Positions 50,731 through 60,010 of a stretch of 64,000 nucleotides of DNA are shown in pieces. The stretch comes from DASYLJ01 sp964432595. GTDB taxonomy: Bacteria > Desulfobacterota > Binatia > DP-6. Within the stretch, counting starts at the first letter, position 1. Each line of letters starts with the position of its first letter. A model generated the notes under the pieces. That model saw nothing but the letters and a program-made list of their open reading frames with translations, made no database searches and was not told the DNA's origin. The stretch lies in NCBI GenBank assembly GCA_964432595.1, contig CAYSOF010000008.1, positions 62,001-126,000 of the forward strand. Reading direction: 5' to 3'. The position numbers were made by a program, and so were the translations under genes.

Positions 50731-51894
50731 ATGTCCTCAGCAGATCCGCGGCCGCTCGCCGGCATCACCGTCGTCGACATGACGCGCATCCTGGCCGGGC
50801 CGTACTGCACGCTGGTGCTCGGCAATCTCGGCGCGCGCGTCATCAAGGTGGAGCGCCCGCCCGACGGCGACGACGCGCGCGGCATCGGCCCGTTCGTCGG
50901 CGACCGCAGCCTCTACTTCTCCGCACTGAATCACGGCAAGGAGTCGATCGCCCTCGACCTGCGCGACGACGCCGACCGCGCGACGTTCGAGGCGCTGCTC
51001 GGCCGCGCCGACGTCCTCGTCGAGAACTTCCGTCCCGGGGTGATGGCGCGGCTCGGCTACGGCTGGAACGCCGTGCAGGCGCGCTGGCCGGCGCTCGTCT
51101 ACGCGTCGGTCTCCGGCTTCGGGCAGACGGGCCCGCTGCACGAGCGGCCGGCGTTCGACATGGTCGTCCAGGCGATGGGCGGCGTGCTGAGCCTCACCGG
51201 CCATCCCGACGGACCGCCCGCGCGCGTCGGCGTATCGATCGGCGACATCGCGGCGGGGCTCTTCCTGGCCGTCGGCATCGCGGCGTCGCTGGTGAAGCGC
51301 CGCGAGACCGGACGCGGCACGATGATCGACGTCGCGATGCTCGACTGCCAGCTGGCGATCCTCGAGAACGCGCTCACGACGCACCTGGTGACCGGCGCCG
51401 TGCCCGAACGGCTCGGCACGCGCCATCCGAACATCGCGCCCTTCCAGGCGTTCACCGCCGGCGACGGCCGCTTCGTCGTCATCTGCGCGGGGCACGACCA
51501 GCAGTTCCAGAAGCTCTGCACGACGATCGGCCGCCCCGAGCTCGCCGCCGACACGCGCTTCCTCACCGTCGACAGCCGCCGCCGGCACGTCGACGCGCTC
51601 GCTGCGATCGTCGGCGAGGCGCTGCGCGCGCGGAACGCCGACGAGTGGCTCGCGCTGCTCGAGCGCGACGGCATCCCGTGCGCGCCGGTGCACTCGGTGC
51701 CGGAAGCCGTGCGCCATCCGCAAGTGGCGGCGCGGGAGATGGTCGTCGGCATTCCCGATCCGGCGATCGGCACGCTCTGGGTCGCAGGCAACCCGATCAA
51801 GATCGACGGCGTGCGCGAGCCCGACGCGCGCCGACCACCGCCCGCGGTCGATGCCGATCGCGCGGCGATCGTCGACTGGCTGCGGAGCCGCTGA
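50731..51894 (+). CDS. CaiB/BaiF family CoA-transferase
   Basis: This 387-residue class III CoA-transferase moves CoA between carboxylic acids. LAGPYCTLVLGNLGARVIKVERP binds CoA; the catalytic Asp is in ERPAFDMVVQAMGG. GTMIDVAMLDCQLAI and HPNIAPFQAFTAGDG are also family landmarks. Start ATG 50731 (MSSADPRP) is preferred over a 13-residue upstream extension that lacks similarity. It abuts the exonuclease gene with a one-base overlap (TGATG). The substrate is unknown. Confidence 0.92.
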   Translation: MSSADPRPLAGITVVDMTRILAGPYCTLVLGNLGARVIKVERPPDGDDARGIGPFVGDRSLYFSALNHGKESIALDLRDDADRATFEALLGRADVLVENFRPGVMARLGYGWNAVQARWPALVYASVSGFGQTGPLHERPAFDMVVQAMGGVLSLTGHPDGPPARVGVSIGDIAAGLFLAVGIAASLVKRRETGRGTMIDVAMLDCQLAILENALTTHLVTGAVPERLGTRHPNIAPFQAFTAGDGRFVVICAGHDQQFQKLCTTIGRPELAADTRFLTVDSRRRHVDALAAIVGEALRARNADEWLALLERDGIPCAPVHSVPEAVRHPQVAAREMVVGIPDPAIGTLWVAGNPIKIDGVREPDARRPPPAVDADRAAIVDWLRSR

Positions 51895-52748
51895 TGCTGC
51901 TGCTCGTCGACTATTCGAGCCTGCTCTACCGCGCGTTCCACTCGGTGCCCGACACGGTGCCGGCGAACGGCGTGTACGGCTTCCTCAACATGCTCGCCCG
52001 GCTCGTCACCGACCGGAAGCCGGCGGCGCTCGGCATCGCCGTCGACGACGACTGGCGGCCCGCGTTCCGCGTCGACGTCCTGCCGACGTACAAGGCGCAG
52101 CGGGTGGCGACGTCGGCGGAGGACGTCGACCCGGTCGCGCCGCAGGAGGCGATCGGGCGCGAGGTACTACAGGCGCTCGGCGTCGCGGTGATCGGCGCCG
52201 AGGCCTACGAGGCCGAGGACGTGATCGCGTCGATCGCGGCGCGCACGCGCGGCCGCGTCGAGATCGTCTCGGGCGACCGCGACCTGTTCGCGCTGGTGCG
52301 CGATCCCGACGTCACGGTGCTCTATCCGGTGAGCGGCGTCAGCACGCTCGTCGAGGTCGACGAGGCGGAGGTCACGCGCCGCTACGGCATTCCCGGCCGC
52401 GCCTACGCCGACTACGCGATCCTGCGCGGCGACCCGAGCGACAACCTGCCGGGCGTGCCGGGCATCGGCGAAAAGACGGCGTCGAAGCTGATCGCGGAGC
52501 ACGGCTCGCTGGAGGGCCTGCTCGCCGCGACGAACGTGGCCCCGGCGATCGCGCGCAAGCTCGATGCGGCGCGCGACTATCTCGCCGCCGCGCGCAGCGT
52601 GGTGCCGCCGGTGGCGACGATTCCGCTCCCGGACGTCTCGCTCGCGCTGCCGACGCGGCCCGCGCACCCGCGCGTCCTCACCGCGCTGGCCGAGGAGCAC
52701 TCGCTGGCGACGCCCGTCGCGCGCCTGTCGAAGGCGCTCGGGTTCTAG
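51894..52748 (+). CDS. 5'-3' exonuclease (PolA N-terminal-like, stand-alone)
   Basis: This 284-residue nuclease has the FEN-type acidic residues in LLLVDYSSLLYRAFHS, AVDDDWRPAFRVDVLPTYKAQR, EAYEAEDVIAS and EIVSGDRDLFALV. The helix-hairpin-helix DNA-binding loop is ILRGDPSDNLPGVPGIGEKTASKLI. There is no polymerase domain, so it resembles stand-alone nucleases such as YpcP/ExoIX. It likely processes 5' ends in repair or Okazaki fragments. It is coupled to the CoA-transferase gene by the TGATG overlap. Confidence 0.92.
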   Translation: MLLLVDYSSLLYRAFHSVPDTVPANGVYGFLNMLARLVTDRKPAALGIAVDDDWRPAFRVDVLPTYKAQRVATSAEDVDPVAPQEAIGREVLQALGVAVIGAEAYEAEDVIASIAARTRGRVEIVSGDRDLFALVRDPDVTVLYPVSGVSTLVEVDEAEVTRRYGIPGRAYADYAILRGDPSDNLPGVPGIGEKTASKLIAEHGSLEGLLAATNVAPAIARKLDAARDYLAAARSVVPPVATIPLPDVSLALPTRPAHPRVLTALAEEHSLATPVARLSKALGF

Positions 52749-52833
52749 CAGGCGCGCGGCACGGATCGGAATCGCCCCATTGAGTCATTACTTACTTGAC
52801 TACTAGCGCCGCGTCGCGGTAGCCGTCGCACCG

Positions 52834-54159
52834 ATGCTGGCGTTCGTTCCGCTCGCCGTCCTTCTGGCGTCGATGCTCCTCCCGGCGGCCGCCGGCGCGC
52901 TGACGTGTTCCGAGGGAATCTGGCGACCGGCCGCCGGCCTCACCGACCCCGACGACGAGCGGTCGAGGTGGCTCGCGGAGGTCGTCCGGCGCGACGGCGG
53001 TTTCATCATCGATACCACCTGCCACGGCGTCGGACCCATTCGGGAGCGCGAGGCGGCCGACGGCGCGCGCACGCTGCGCGGCACGCTGCGGGGCTGTCCA
53101 TCCGCGCGACGGCGAGTGCGCTTCGAGGTCGTGATCGCCCCGTCGTGCGAGGAGGCCGTCGGCTGGGTGCGCGAGCGCGGTCGCCGCCGGCGCCGCGTCG
53201 ATCTCGTCGTGGCCACGCCGACGACGGTGACGACCACGACGCTGCCCGCGAGCACGACGGTGCCCCCGTCGACCGCGCCGACGACCACGTCCACCTCCGT
53301 CACGACCACCACCGTCACGACCACCACCACGATTCCGGCTCCCTGGTGTGGCAACGACACGCGCGAGGGTTTCGAGCAATGCGACGGCGCCGATCTCGCC
53401 GGCGCCACCTGTCCGGCCGAGAGCACCGGCGGCGCGCCCCAGTGCGAAGGGTGCCGACTCGACTTCGCGTCGTGCCACGTGTGCGGCGACGCCGACATCG
53501 ATCCCGGCGAGCACTGCGACGACGGCAACACGACGAGCTTCGACGGCTGCTCGGCCACCTGCGGCAGCGAGTGCGGTGACGGTCTCATCGAGCCGCCGGA
53601 CCAATGCGACGACGGCAACGGCGTCTTCGGCGACGGCTGCTCGGAGTTCTGCGAGATCGAGGACCCGTTCTACGGCGGCGGTGCCGAGCTGCACGACGGC
53701 GCCGCGCTCTCGTGGGGCGTGTCGGGAGCGGTGCCCGGCGCCGCGGTCACGTGCGCCGACGGCGAGGCCTGCGACCTCGGCCCGGCGGGCGACGGTGCCT
53801 GCGAGTTTCTGACGTTCTTCTCGATCAACGTGCCGTTCTTCGTGCCTCCCAGCGCTTGGGCGAGCGTGGCGGGCGTCGAGCTCCTCCAGGCGAGCCTCGA
53901 GGGCCCTGCGGCCCTGGAGCCCGCGCAGCGCGAGGTCGTGCTCGACGCATTCGCGACGACCCTCGGCACCTGGGGCGGGGCGGCGGTCACGGCGACGCCG
54001 ACGGCCCGCTACGCGACGCCCCCGGTCGCAATTGGTCTCAGTGGCCAGTTTCCGGTCGCCGTACCGGCGGACGCCACGCGCACGGTCGCCATACGCGTCC
54101 TGAACGATCCGGAGCCCCTGGTCGACGACGACGCGCTGACCTTCGCCTGCACGCCGTGA
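52834..54159 (+). CDS. Secreted Cys-rich protein with Thr-rich linker
   Basis: This 441-residue exported protein has a signal peptide (LAFVPLAVLLASMLLPAAAGA). Residues about 25-120 are a small domain with four Cys (LTCSEGIW, DTTCHGVG, LRGCPSARR, APSCEEAVG). A Thr/Ser/Pro linker follows (TTVTTTTLPAS; about 130-165). The next part has repeats CGNDTREGFEQCDG, CGDADIDPGEHCDDGN and CGDGLIEPPDQCDDGNG of the DUF4215/Myxococcus class. The C-terminus is a separate beta domain with CADGEACDL. An AT-rich stretch at 52778-52806 upstream is the most promoter-like sequence here. Surface role inferred. Confidence 0.8.
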   Translation: MLAFVPLAVLLASMLLPAAAGALTCSEGIWRPAAGLTDPDDERSRWLAEVVRRDGGFIIDTTCHGVGPIREREAADGARTLRGTLRGCPSARRRVRFEVVIAPSCEEAVGWVRERGRRRRRVDLVVATPTTVTTTTLPASTTVPPSTAPTTTSTSVTTTTVTTTTTIPAPWCGNDTREGFEQCDGADLAGATCPAESTGGAPQCEGCRLDFASCHVCGDADIDPGEHCDDGNTTSFDGCSATCGSECGDGLIEPPDQCDDGNGVFGDGCSEFCEIEDPFYGGGAELHDGAALSWGVSGAVPGAAVTCADGEACDLGPAGDGACEFLTFFSINVPFFVPPSAWASVAGVELLQASLEGPAALEPAQREVVLDAFATTLGTWGGAAVTATPTARYATPPVAIGLSGQFPVAVPADATRTVAIRVLNDPEPLVDDDALTFACTP

Positions 54160-54208
54160 CGCCTCAGCCGCGCGGCCGGTCGCGTGCCCGACGACCGGCG
54201 GCGCGCCG

Positions 54209-56749
54209 TCACGGACTGCACAGCACGCCGTAGGTCGCGCTGCCGCTGCCGTTGCCCGCGAGCGTGCACAGGGGCCGCGCGGCCAGGCACGACCCGATCC
54301 CGAGCGGAGGACACGACCCCGGCTGGCAGCCGTCGCCGTCCTCGCCCGAGACGCCGGCACACGCGGAGAATCCCTGCACCTGCGTGACCGCGAAGGAGTC
54401 GCCCACGAGGGAGTTGATGCCACCGGAGGGATTGGCGATCGTGACGGCGCACCCCGGCAACGCCTGGAACGTCTGCGTCCCGCCCGGCCACTGCGCGGTC
54501 TCGAAGATGCCCGCGGTGCTCGAGAAGAGGGCGAAGACGTGGAACGTCTCGGGGCACGCGCAGGTGCCGTTCAGGCAACTCCCCGAGGTGCAGTCCTGGC
54601 TCAGCGTGCAGGTCTTCGTGGGCCCGCACGCGGGACAACCACCGCCGCAGTCGACGTCGGTCTCGCTGCCGTTCTTCTCGCCGTCGCCACACGATGCGCA
54701 GCTCGACGGCTGCCCCCCGCACGTGAACCCCGGCTCCACGGCGCAGGAGCTCGAGCATCCGTCGCCGTCGGCCGCGTTCAGATCGTCGCAAGCTTCCCCG
54801 CCACGAACGAACCCGTCGCCACAGACGTTCGGCGCGAAGTCGCCCTCGCACGACTGGACCGCCGGGAGGCAGCCGGCGGGATCTCCGTAACATGCGTCGC
54901 ACGCGTCGTCCGAGGTCCCCGCCGCACAATAGCTCGCACATGCCTCATGACATTGGCCCCCATCGCCACAGAGACAAATCGCCACGTCGCGCAACAGGTC
55001 GAAGGAACCCGGACAGAACGAGGCCGTGCCAGGATCGGGGGTGAACAGGAGCGCTTCGACGCAATGGAAGCAGGGGGTAGCCAAGGTCAGCTCGTACTGG
55101 CGGTCTTCAGGCGCAAGGCCGGTGACGTCGTAGGTGTCCACGACCAGCAGGTACTGGCCGTTCGTCGGCGCGGTGACGCCGACCGACGAATCCGTCGTGC
55201 CATCCTGGTCGTCGTTCTCCGCCAGCAGCGTCGGCGGCACCGTCGAGGCGTCGAAGAGGAGCAGGAACGTGTCGACCGCGGACGGCGTCGGGAGGCTCTC
55301 GGCGAACGTCGCGGCGGAGATCTCCTGCCCCGCCTGCGCGTCGAACGAGAGCAGCGCGACGTCACCGGTGGCCGGGACGCTCGCGGGTTCCCGAACGATG
55401 GGGACGGTCGCCGCGTCGGGCATGCGGGCCACACGCGAGATCTGCGCTCGGTACGTGAACGAGGCCCCGCCGACGGGGTCCCCCGCGAAGACGTTTCGCC
55501 GGTCGTCGATCCACAGGCGATACGTTCCGCTGCGCGCGACGACGAACTCCCGCGTCGCGAACGACGTGTCGTCGCCGGGTCGAATGACGCGCAGTATCCG
55601 TCCGTCGCCGATGATTCGGCCGAACGCCTCGTACGCGCCGCCGGCACGGGTGGAGATCGTCGCGCGCAACACGTCGCCGGCGACTGCCTCGAACGCGTAC
55701 AAGTCCACGTCCGGCTCGCCCCCGATCGGGTTGCCGATCGTTCCGTCGATCGCGCCTCCGATGATCATCGGGGTCGGAGTGCCCACGTCGTCGTTCGTCC
55801 GTGCGTCGAGTCCTTCGCCCTCGACCGTCACGCAGCTCTCGCCAGGTGCGCCGTCGCAGGGAGGGAGGCAGATGCCGTTCGCACAGAGGTTGTCCGCAAC
55901 GCACTGTGTGCCGCAGGCGCCGCAGTGGTCGGGCTCGGACGACGTCTCGGTCTCGCAGCCGTTGGTGATCAGCCCGTCGCAATCGCGGAAGGCCCCGTCG
56001 CACGCGGCCACCTGGCAGCTCCCCGCCGAGCATGCTCCGGTCGCATGGGGGAGCACGCACAGGTCACTCCCGTCGTCGATGGTCCCGTCGCAGTCGTTGT
56101 CGGCGCCGTCGCAGACTTCCGTCGCCGGCACGCACGGCGCGGTGGTCGACGTCGTGCTCGCGGCCGGGGTGGTGGTGGTCGTCGTCGTCGTGGTGACGCC
56201 GGCTCCGACGCACAGGCAGCCGGCCGAGCATCGGCCGGGACACGCCGCGTCGCCCCCGGCAACCGACACGTCACAGGCTTCCCCGGCGGCGACGTCGAGC
56301 AATCCGTCACCGCACGTGAACCGCAGCGCGACGAATTGTTTCGGCGTCGCCTTCTTCGCCTTCAGGACGCCCGATACGCGGCTGCAGTCCGGCTTCGCCA
56401 GCGTGGCGGTCAGCCGAACGCGCGCGAGCCCGCCGCATCGCTTCCACTTCGCCGTCACCTGATCGAAGGTCCGTTTGGACACGACCCGCGCGGCGTCGGG
56501 CGCTCCGCAGCCGATGTCGATCGCGGGCCGGGACGACGCCTTCACCCGGAGCGTGCCGGCCTGGGGAGTCGCCGCCCCCGCGACGAGCGGCGCACCCTGG
56601 ACCTGGAAGGCGCCATCCGCGCAGGGGACGGCCTTCGATTTCGATGCGGCAACGGTCGGACTGGAGAGGTGCGCCACGCCGACGAGCAACAGCGCCAGGA
56701 GGCGGGCCGTCGGGGCGACCCTGCAGCGAACACGGACTCGATGGTGCAT
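54209..56749 (-). CDS. Large secreted Cys-rich protein with PPC-like domains
   Basis: This 846-residue exported protein starts at ATG 56749 with GGGAG upstream and a signal peptide (APTARLLALLLVGVAHLSSP). An N-terminal domain, CGDGLLDVAAGEACD, a Thr linker and CDGADNDCDGTIDDGSDLC (MopE-like Asp/Cys motif) come first. From about 330 to 570 two PPC-like beta domains occur (DVDLYAFEAVAGDVLRATIS; TYRLWIDDRRN; NGQYLLVVDTYDV). CGDGFVRGGEACDDLNAADGDGCSSSC and CASCGDGEKNGSETDVDCGG follow. The C-terminal domain is unknown. It converges with the Cys-rich gene at 52834-54159. Confidence 0.8.
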   Translation of the reverse strand: MHHRVRVRCRVAPTARLLALLLVGVAHLSSPTVAASKSKAVPCADGAFQVQGAPLVAGAATPQAGTLRVKASSRPAIDIGCGAPDAARVVSKRTFDQVTAKWKRCGGLARVRLTATLAKPDCSRVSGVLKAKKATPKQFVALRFTCGDGLLDVAAGEACDVSVAGGDAACPGRCSAGCLCVGAGVTTTTTTTTTPAASTTSTTAPCVPATEVCDGADNDCDGTIDDGSDLCVLPHATGACSAGSCQVAACDGAFRDCDGLITNGCETETSSEPDHCGACGTQCVADNLCANGICLPPCDGAPGESCVTVEGEGLDARTNDDVGTPTPMIIGGAIDGTIGNPIGGEPDVDLYAFEAVAGDVLRATISTRAGGAYEAFGRIIGDGRILRVIRPGDDTSFATREFVVARSGTYRLWIDDRRNVFAGDPVGGASFTYRAQISRVARMPDAATVPIVREPASVPATGDVALLSFDAQAGQEISAATFAESLPTPSAVDTFLLLFDASTVPPTLLAENDDQDGTTDSSVGVTAPTNGQYLLVVDTYDVTGLAPEDRQYELTLATPCFHCVEALLFTPDPGTASFCPGSFDLLRDVAICLCGDGGQCHEACASYCAAGTSDDACDACYGDPAGCLPAVQSCEGDFAPNVCGDGFVRGGEACDDLNAADGDGCSSSCAVEPGFTCGGQPSSCASCGDGEKNGSETDVDCGGGCPACGPTKTCTLSQDCTSGSCLNGTCACPETFHVFALFSSTAGIFETAQWPGGTQTFQALPGCAVTIANPSGGINSLVGDSFAVTQVQGFSACAGVSGEDGDGCQPGSCPPLGIGSCLAARPLCTLAGNGSGSATYGVLCSP

Positions 56750-56906
56750 TCCCGGCTCCCGACGACGCTCCTGCCGCTTCCCCGCAGCCCTAGCTGGCTT
56801 GCTGCATACGATGCGCGCGGCGTCGCTGTACAGGAAATTCGCCATCGCGCCCGCCCGTCGACCGCTCTCCGACGGCCACGCGGCGTGCACGTGCTGCGCG
56901 GTCCGC

Positions 56907-57989
56907 CTATGACGCGGGCAGTGTGTCGAGCAGTGCCGCGAACGCCGCCCGCTCGGACTGCGCCGCCCCGCCGAACAGCAGTGCGATCGTCTCGCCCGTC
57001 GCGTCGAACAGCTCGAGCGACGTGACGACGCCGTCGCGCGTCGGCTTGCGGACGATCCACGCCTCCGCGATCGCGTCGGCGCGCACGTGGAGGTTGAAGT
57101 CGTCGTCGAGGACGTTGACCCACGGACCGAGCGCGCGCGCCGTCCGCACGGATCCGCGATGGATGTGGACCGTACCCGGGTTCGCGGCGAGGACCACCAG
57201 CGGCAGGCGGTCGCTCGCGGCGCGCTCGAGCACGAGACGCAGGCTCCAGAGTGCGACGCGGCCGGCGCGTGCCGCGCCGGCGAGGCGCAGCGCCTGCGGC
57301 CGGCGGACGCCGAAGCGGCGCAGCAACGTCTGGAAGTCGCCGGTCTGCTGCATCGCGTCCCATGAGGCGCGCATCGCATGCAGGTCGACGTCGCGGTCGG
57401 ACGTCGTCGCGCCGGACGGCGCGGGCAGCCGCGGCACGTCGAGCCACGGGAGCTGCTCGGGATGCGCATGGTCTGCGACGAGCCGCTCGAAGGCCTGCAC
57501 GCCGACGCGACGCTCGATGAGCACCTCGTGGACGTGCGTCCCGGCGGCGTCGAAGAAGACGAGGCTGCGACGGAGCCCGCTCGGCGTGCTCGTGCGGCGC
57601 GCGTAGCCGTAGCGCCAGCGGGGCAGGAAGACGCGGAGCTCGATGCCCTCGCCGCGGATCGCGCCGTCGGCCGCGACCCCGCCGTATACGCCACGCGTCT
57701 CGACGACCGCGTGGGTGGTGCGGGTGACGCCGCGGACGAGGCCGAGCTCGCCGACGCGGTCGAGGAGCGCCGACCAGTCGGCGTCGAGGCGGGTGACCGT
57801 GTCGCCGCAGTCGGCGGCGGTGATCTCCGCCTCGCTGACGCCGAGGAGCCGCGCGGCATCACGCGGCGTCATCGCGGGGACGCGCGCGCGGAGGTCGTCC
57901 CATCGCTGCCGCACGGAGGGCTGTCGCCAGTCGAGCGCGGTTCCCGAGAGCATGTGGCGTGTCAGCAAGGCACGCGCCACCGCGTCCAT
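56907..57989 (-). CDS. hmuS: HemS/HmuS/ChuS-type heme-degrading or heme-carrier protein
   Basis: This 360-residue cytoplasmic protein has the duplicated HemS fold. In the first half are RGVTRTTHAVVETRGVYGG and FFDAAGTHVHEVLIERR. In the second half are VVLAANPGTVHIHRGSVRTA and PWVNVLDDDFNLHVRADAI, which carry the heme-contact His and Arg regions; the end is VTSLELFDATGETIALLFGG. The start ATG 57989 gives the family's normal length. It takes heme from an ABC importer and frees iron or carries heme, so it fits the uptake operon at 1-4852 even though it is distant. HemQ is encoded about 370 bases away. Confidence 0.88.
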   Translation of the reverse strand: MDAVARALLTRHMLSGTALDWRQPSVRQRWDDLRARVPAMTPRDAARLLGVSEAEITAADCGDTVTRLDADWSALLDRVGELGLVRGVTRTTHAVVETRGVYGGVAADGAIRGEGIELRVFLPRWRYGYARRTSTPSGLRRSLVFFDAAGTHVHEVLIERRVGVQAFERLVADHAHPEQLPWLDVPRLPAPSGATTSDRDVDLHAMRASWDAMQQTGDFQTLLRRFGVRRPQALRLAGAARAGRVALWSLRLVLERAASDRLPLVVLAANPGTVHIHRGSVRTARALGPWVNVLDDDFNLHVRADAIAEAWIVRKPTRDGVVTSLELFDATGETIALLFGGAAQSERAAFAALLDTLPAS

Positions 57990-58101
57990 TCGCGTCCGTG
58001 TTGAGCGACGGCCCGGAGGCGCGTGCGCCCGTGGCACAGTGCGGGTCATACCTGGCACACGGCCCGCGCCTGTGGCAGGCAGTCGGGACGGAGAACGTCG
58101 A

Positions 58102-58365
58102 GTGACACGCGACGATCGCTGGCAGAATCTCGTGACGGGCGCCTTCCATCTCGACGACGAGCTGGGCTCGGTGCGGACGCGCGGCGCGATCGCGCGCCGG
58201 CGACTCGCGATCGAGTACATCGACAGCATCCTCGAGGTGTTCCCGGCCGACCTGGACCCGGTGGAAGACTTCGAGGGCTATGCGGTGCGACGACTCGCGC
58301 AGTCGCTGCGGCGCGCGATCGCGGACACGACGCCGCCGCCGGAGAAGCGCGGGCGGCGACGCTAG
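58102..58365 (+). CDS. Small hypothetical protein between hmuS and hemQ
   Basis: This 87-residue protein starts at GTG 58102 with GGAG 8 bases upstream. It is mostly charged helix (RRRLAIEYIDSILEVFPADLDPVEDFEGYAVRRLAQSLRRAI), with a basic C-terminus (EKRGRRR). I do not recognise it. It is divergent from hmuS and its TAG stop shares CTAG with the convergent hemQ. No membrane or signal segment is visible. Confidence 0.55.
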   Translation: MTRDDRWQNLVTGAFHLDDELGSVRTRGAIARRRLAIEYIDSILEVFPADLDPVEDFEGYAVRRLAQSLRRAIADTTPPPEKRGRRR

Positions 58366-59174
58366 GCGCTCGGCACGTCGCCGCGCAATACGTCGCCGAG
58401 CCGCGTCGGCTCGAAGCGGATGCCGACGTAGAACGGGCCGAAGAGCGCGAAGCGCGAGCTCGCGGGGTCGAAGCGCATCTCGTAGATGAGCTTCTTGAAG
58501 ACCAGCGGGTCGTCGGCGAACAGCGACACGCCCCACTCCCAGTCGTCGAGGCCGACGGAGCCCTGGATGACCTGCACTACCTGCCCCGCGTACTTCCGGC
58601 CGATCTCGCCGTGTCCCTTCATGAACGCGCCGCGCTCGGCGGCGGGCAGGTCGTACCAGTTGACGTGCTCTCCGCGCCGCTTCGACATGGGGTAGAAGCA
58701 GAGGTAGCGGCGCGGCGGAACCTCGGGGTACAGCCGCGGCCGCGCGATGCGCTCCATCTCCTCGCGCTGCGCCGCCGCGAAGCCGTCACTGTCCGGCGTG
58801 ATGCCCTTCCGCCCGAGCACCGCGGTCGCGTGCGCCATCAGCTCGTACGTGCCGAGCTCGACGACGGCGAGGTACGAGTACGTCGGCACGAGGAAGCCGC
58901 GCAGCCGCGTGCGCGCGAACGCGATTTCCTCGCGGCGGAGCGCCTCCAGGTCGCGCCGCCAGTGCATGAGGCAGAGGTCGCCCTTCTGCGAGAGCAGCGT
59001 GTAGCAGGCGGTGTGCCCGTCGGGCGGACGCGCCTGCGTCTCGAGCACCGCCTGCGCCTCGACGACGACGGCGTCGCGCTCGGCCGTGTCGAGCGCATTC
59101 CAGCGTGCCCAGTCCACGGCGTACATGTCGTGGAGCGTGTACCAGCCCTCGAGGGTGACGGGCGCGTCGGCCAT
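58362..59174 (-). CDS. hemQ: Coproheme decarboxylase HemQ (chlorite dismutase family)
   Basis: This 270-residue protein belongs to the chlorite-dismutase-like family. In the C-terminal half YPMSKRRGEHVNWYDLP, KGHGEIGRKYAGQVVQVIQGS and DDWEWGVSLFADDPLVFKKLIYEMRFD match HemQ closely, including the conserved Tyr, Lys and His that act on coproheme. HemQ makes heme b from coproheme in the coproporphyrin-dependent pathway. The length is that of HemQ rather than short chlorite dismutases. Start ATG 59174 removes a 13-residue leader without similarity. Its neighbour is the heme-degradation gene hmuS. Confidence 0.88.
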   Translation of the reverse strand: MADAPVTLEGWYTLHDMYAVDWARWNALDTAERDAVVVEAQAVLETQARPPDGHTACYTLLSQKGDLCLMHWRRDLEALRREEIAFARTRLRGFLVPTYSYLAVVELGTYELMAHATAVLGRKGITPDSDGFAAAQREEMERIARPRLYPEVPPRRYLCFYPMSKRRGEHVNWYDLPAAERGAFMKGHGEIGRKYAGQVVQVIQGSVGLDDWEWGVSLFADDPLVFKKLIYEMRFDPASSRFALFGPFYVGIRFEPTRLGDVLRGDVPSA

Positions 59175-59245
59175 TGCGCCGTCATAGCCCGGGCTCGCCC
59201 GGGTTTGAAGCACGTCGCCGGATTGGCCAAATACACCCTCTCGCG

Positions 59246-60010
59246 ATGCGCACGGTGCTCTCCTGGGTCTCGACGATCCTCTTCCTGCCCGTCTTCGGGC
59301 TGGTGATGGTCACGTTCGACGTGGCCCAGCGCATCGCGCGCCTGTTCGGCACGCGGCCCCAGGAGTACGTCGCCGGCTTCGTGCAGTGGCTGCTCGTCAA
59401 GACGTTCGGCATCTGCGGCACGCGTCTCCAGGTCGAGCGCTCGCCGGAGCAGAAGCCCTGGACGTCGTACATCATCATCTCGAACCATCAGAGCATGTTC
59501 GACATCGCGATCCTCGGCGGACTCTTCCAATCGAACTTCCCGAAGTACATCTCGAAGCGCTCCCTCGGCCGGTGGATCCCGACCGTCTCCTACAACCTGC
59601 GCGTCGGCGGCCACGTGCTGATCGATCGCTCCGACGGTCCAGCCGCGCTCGACGCGATCCGCGAGCTCGGCCGCCGCGTCCGGCGGGGCGGCGTGTCCGC
59701 GATGATCTTCCCGGAAGGGACCCGCGCGCGGCACGGCGAGCTCGGACGCTTCAAGCCGGCCGGAACGCTCGCGCTGCTCGAGGAGGCGCCCGACACGCCG
59801 GTGGTGCCGGTCACGATCGACGAGTCGTGGCGTCTGCTGCAGCACAACTATCTCCCGGTCCCGTGGGGGGTCCGCGTGCGCGTCCACATCGGCGCGCCCA
59901 TCGCGCGGCATCCCGGCGAGGATCGCGCGGCGCTGATCGAGCGCGTGCGCGAGGAGATCGCGCAAACGCTGGAGCGATGGCGGCCCGACAGGATACCGAA
60001 CGTGCGGTAA
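59246..60010 (+). CDS. plsC: 1-acyl-sn-glycerol-3-phosphate acyltransferase
   Basis: This 254-residue membrane enzyme forms phosphatidic acid. The HX4D motif is in IIISNHQSMFDIAILG, and MIFPEGTRARHGELGRFKPAG is the substrate-binding motif. An N-terminal membrane helix (LSWVSTILFLPVFGLVMVTFD) anchors it. Start ATG 59246 was chosen because upstream residues run into the promoter of the divergent hemQ. Palindromes at 60002-60047 follow the stop. Confidence 0.9.
   Translation: MRTVLSWVSTILFLPVFGLVMVTFDVAQRIARLFGTRPQEYVAGFVQWLLVKTFGICGTRLQVERSPEQKPWTSYIIISNHQSMFDIAILGGLFQSNFPKYISKRSLGRWIPTVSYNLRVGGHVLIDRSDGPAALDAIRELGRRVRRGGVSAMIFPEGTRARHGELGRFKPAGTLALLEEAPDTPVVPVTIDESWRLLQHNYLPVPWGVRVRVHIGAPIARHPGEDRAALIERVREEIAQTLERWRPDRIPNVR

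Noticed and set aside
56155..56205. Triplet-rich GTG/GTC run as a microsatellite or regulatory repeat
   Set aside because: It encodes the Thr-rich linker of the Cys-repeat protein, and a similar linker is coded at 53210-53340.
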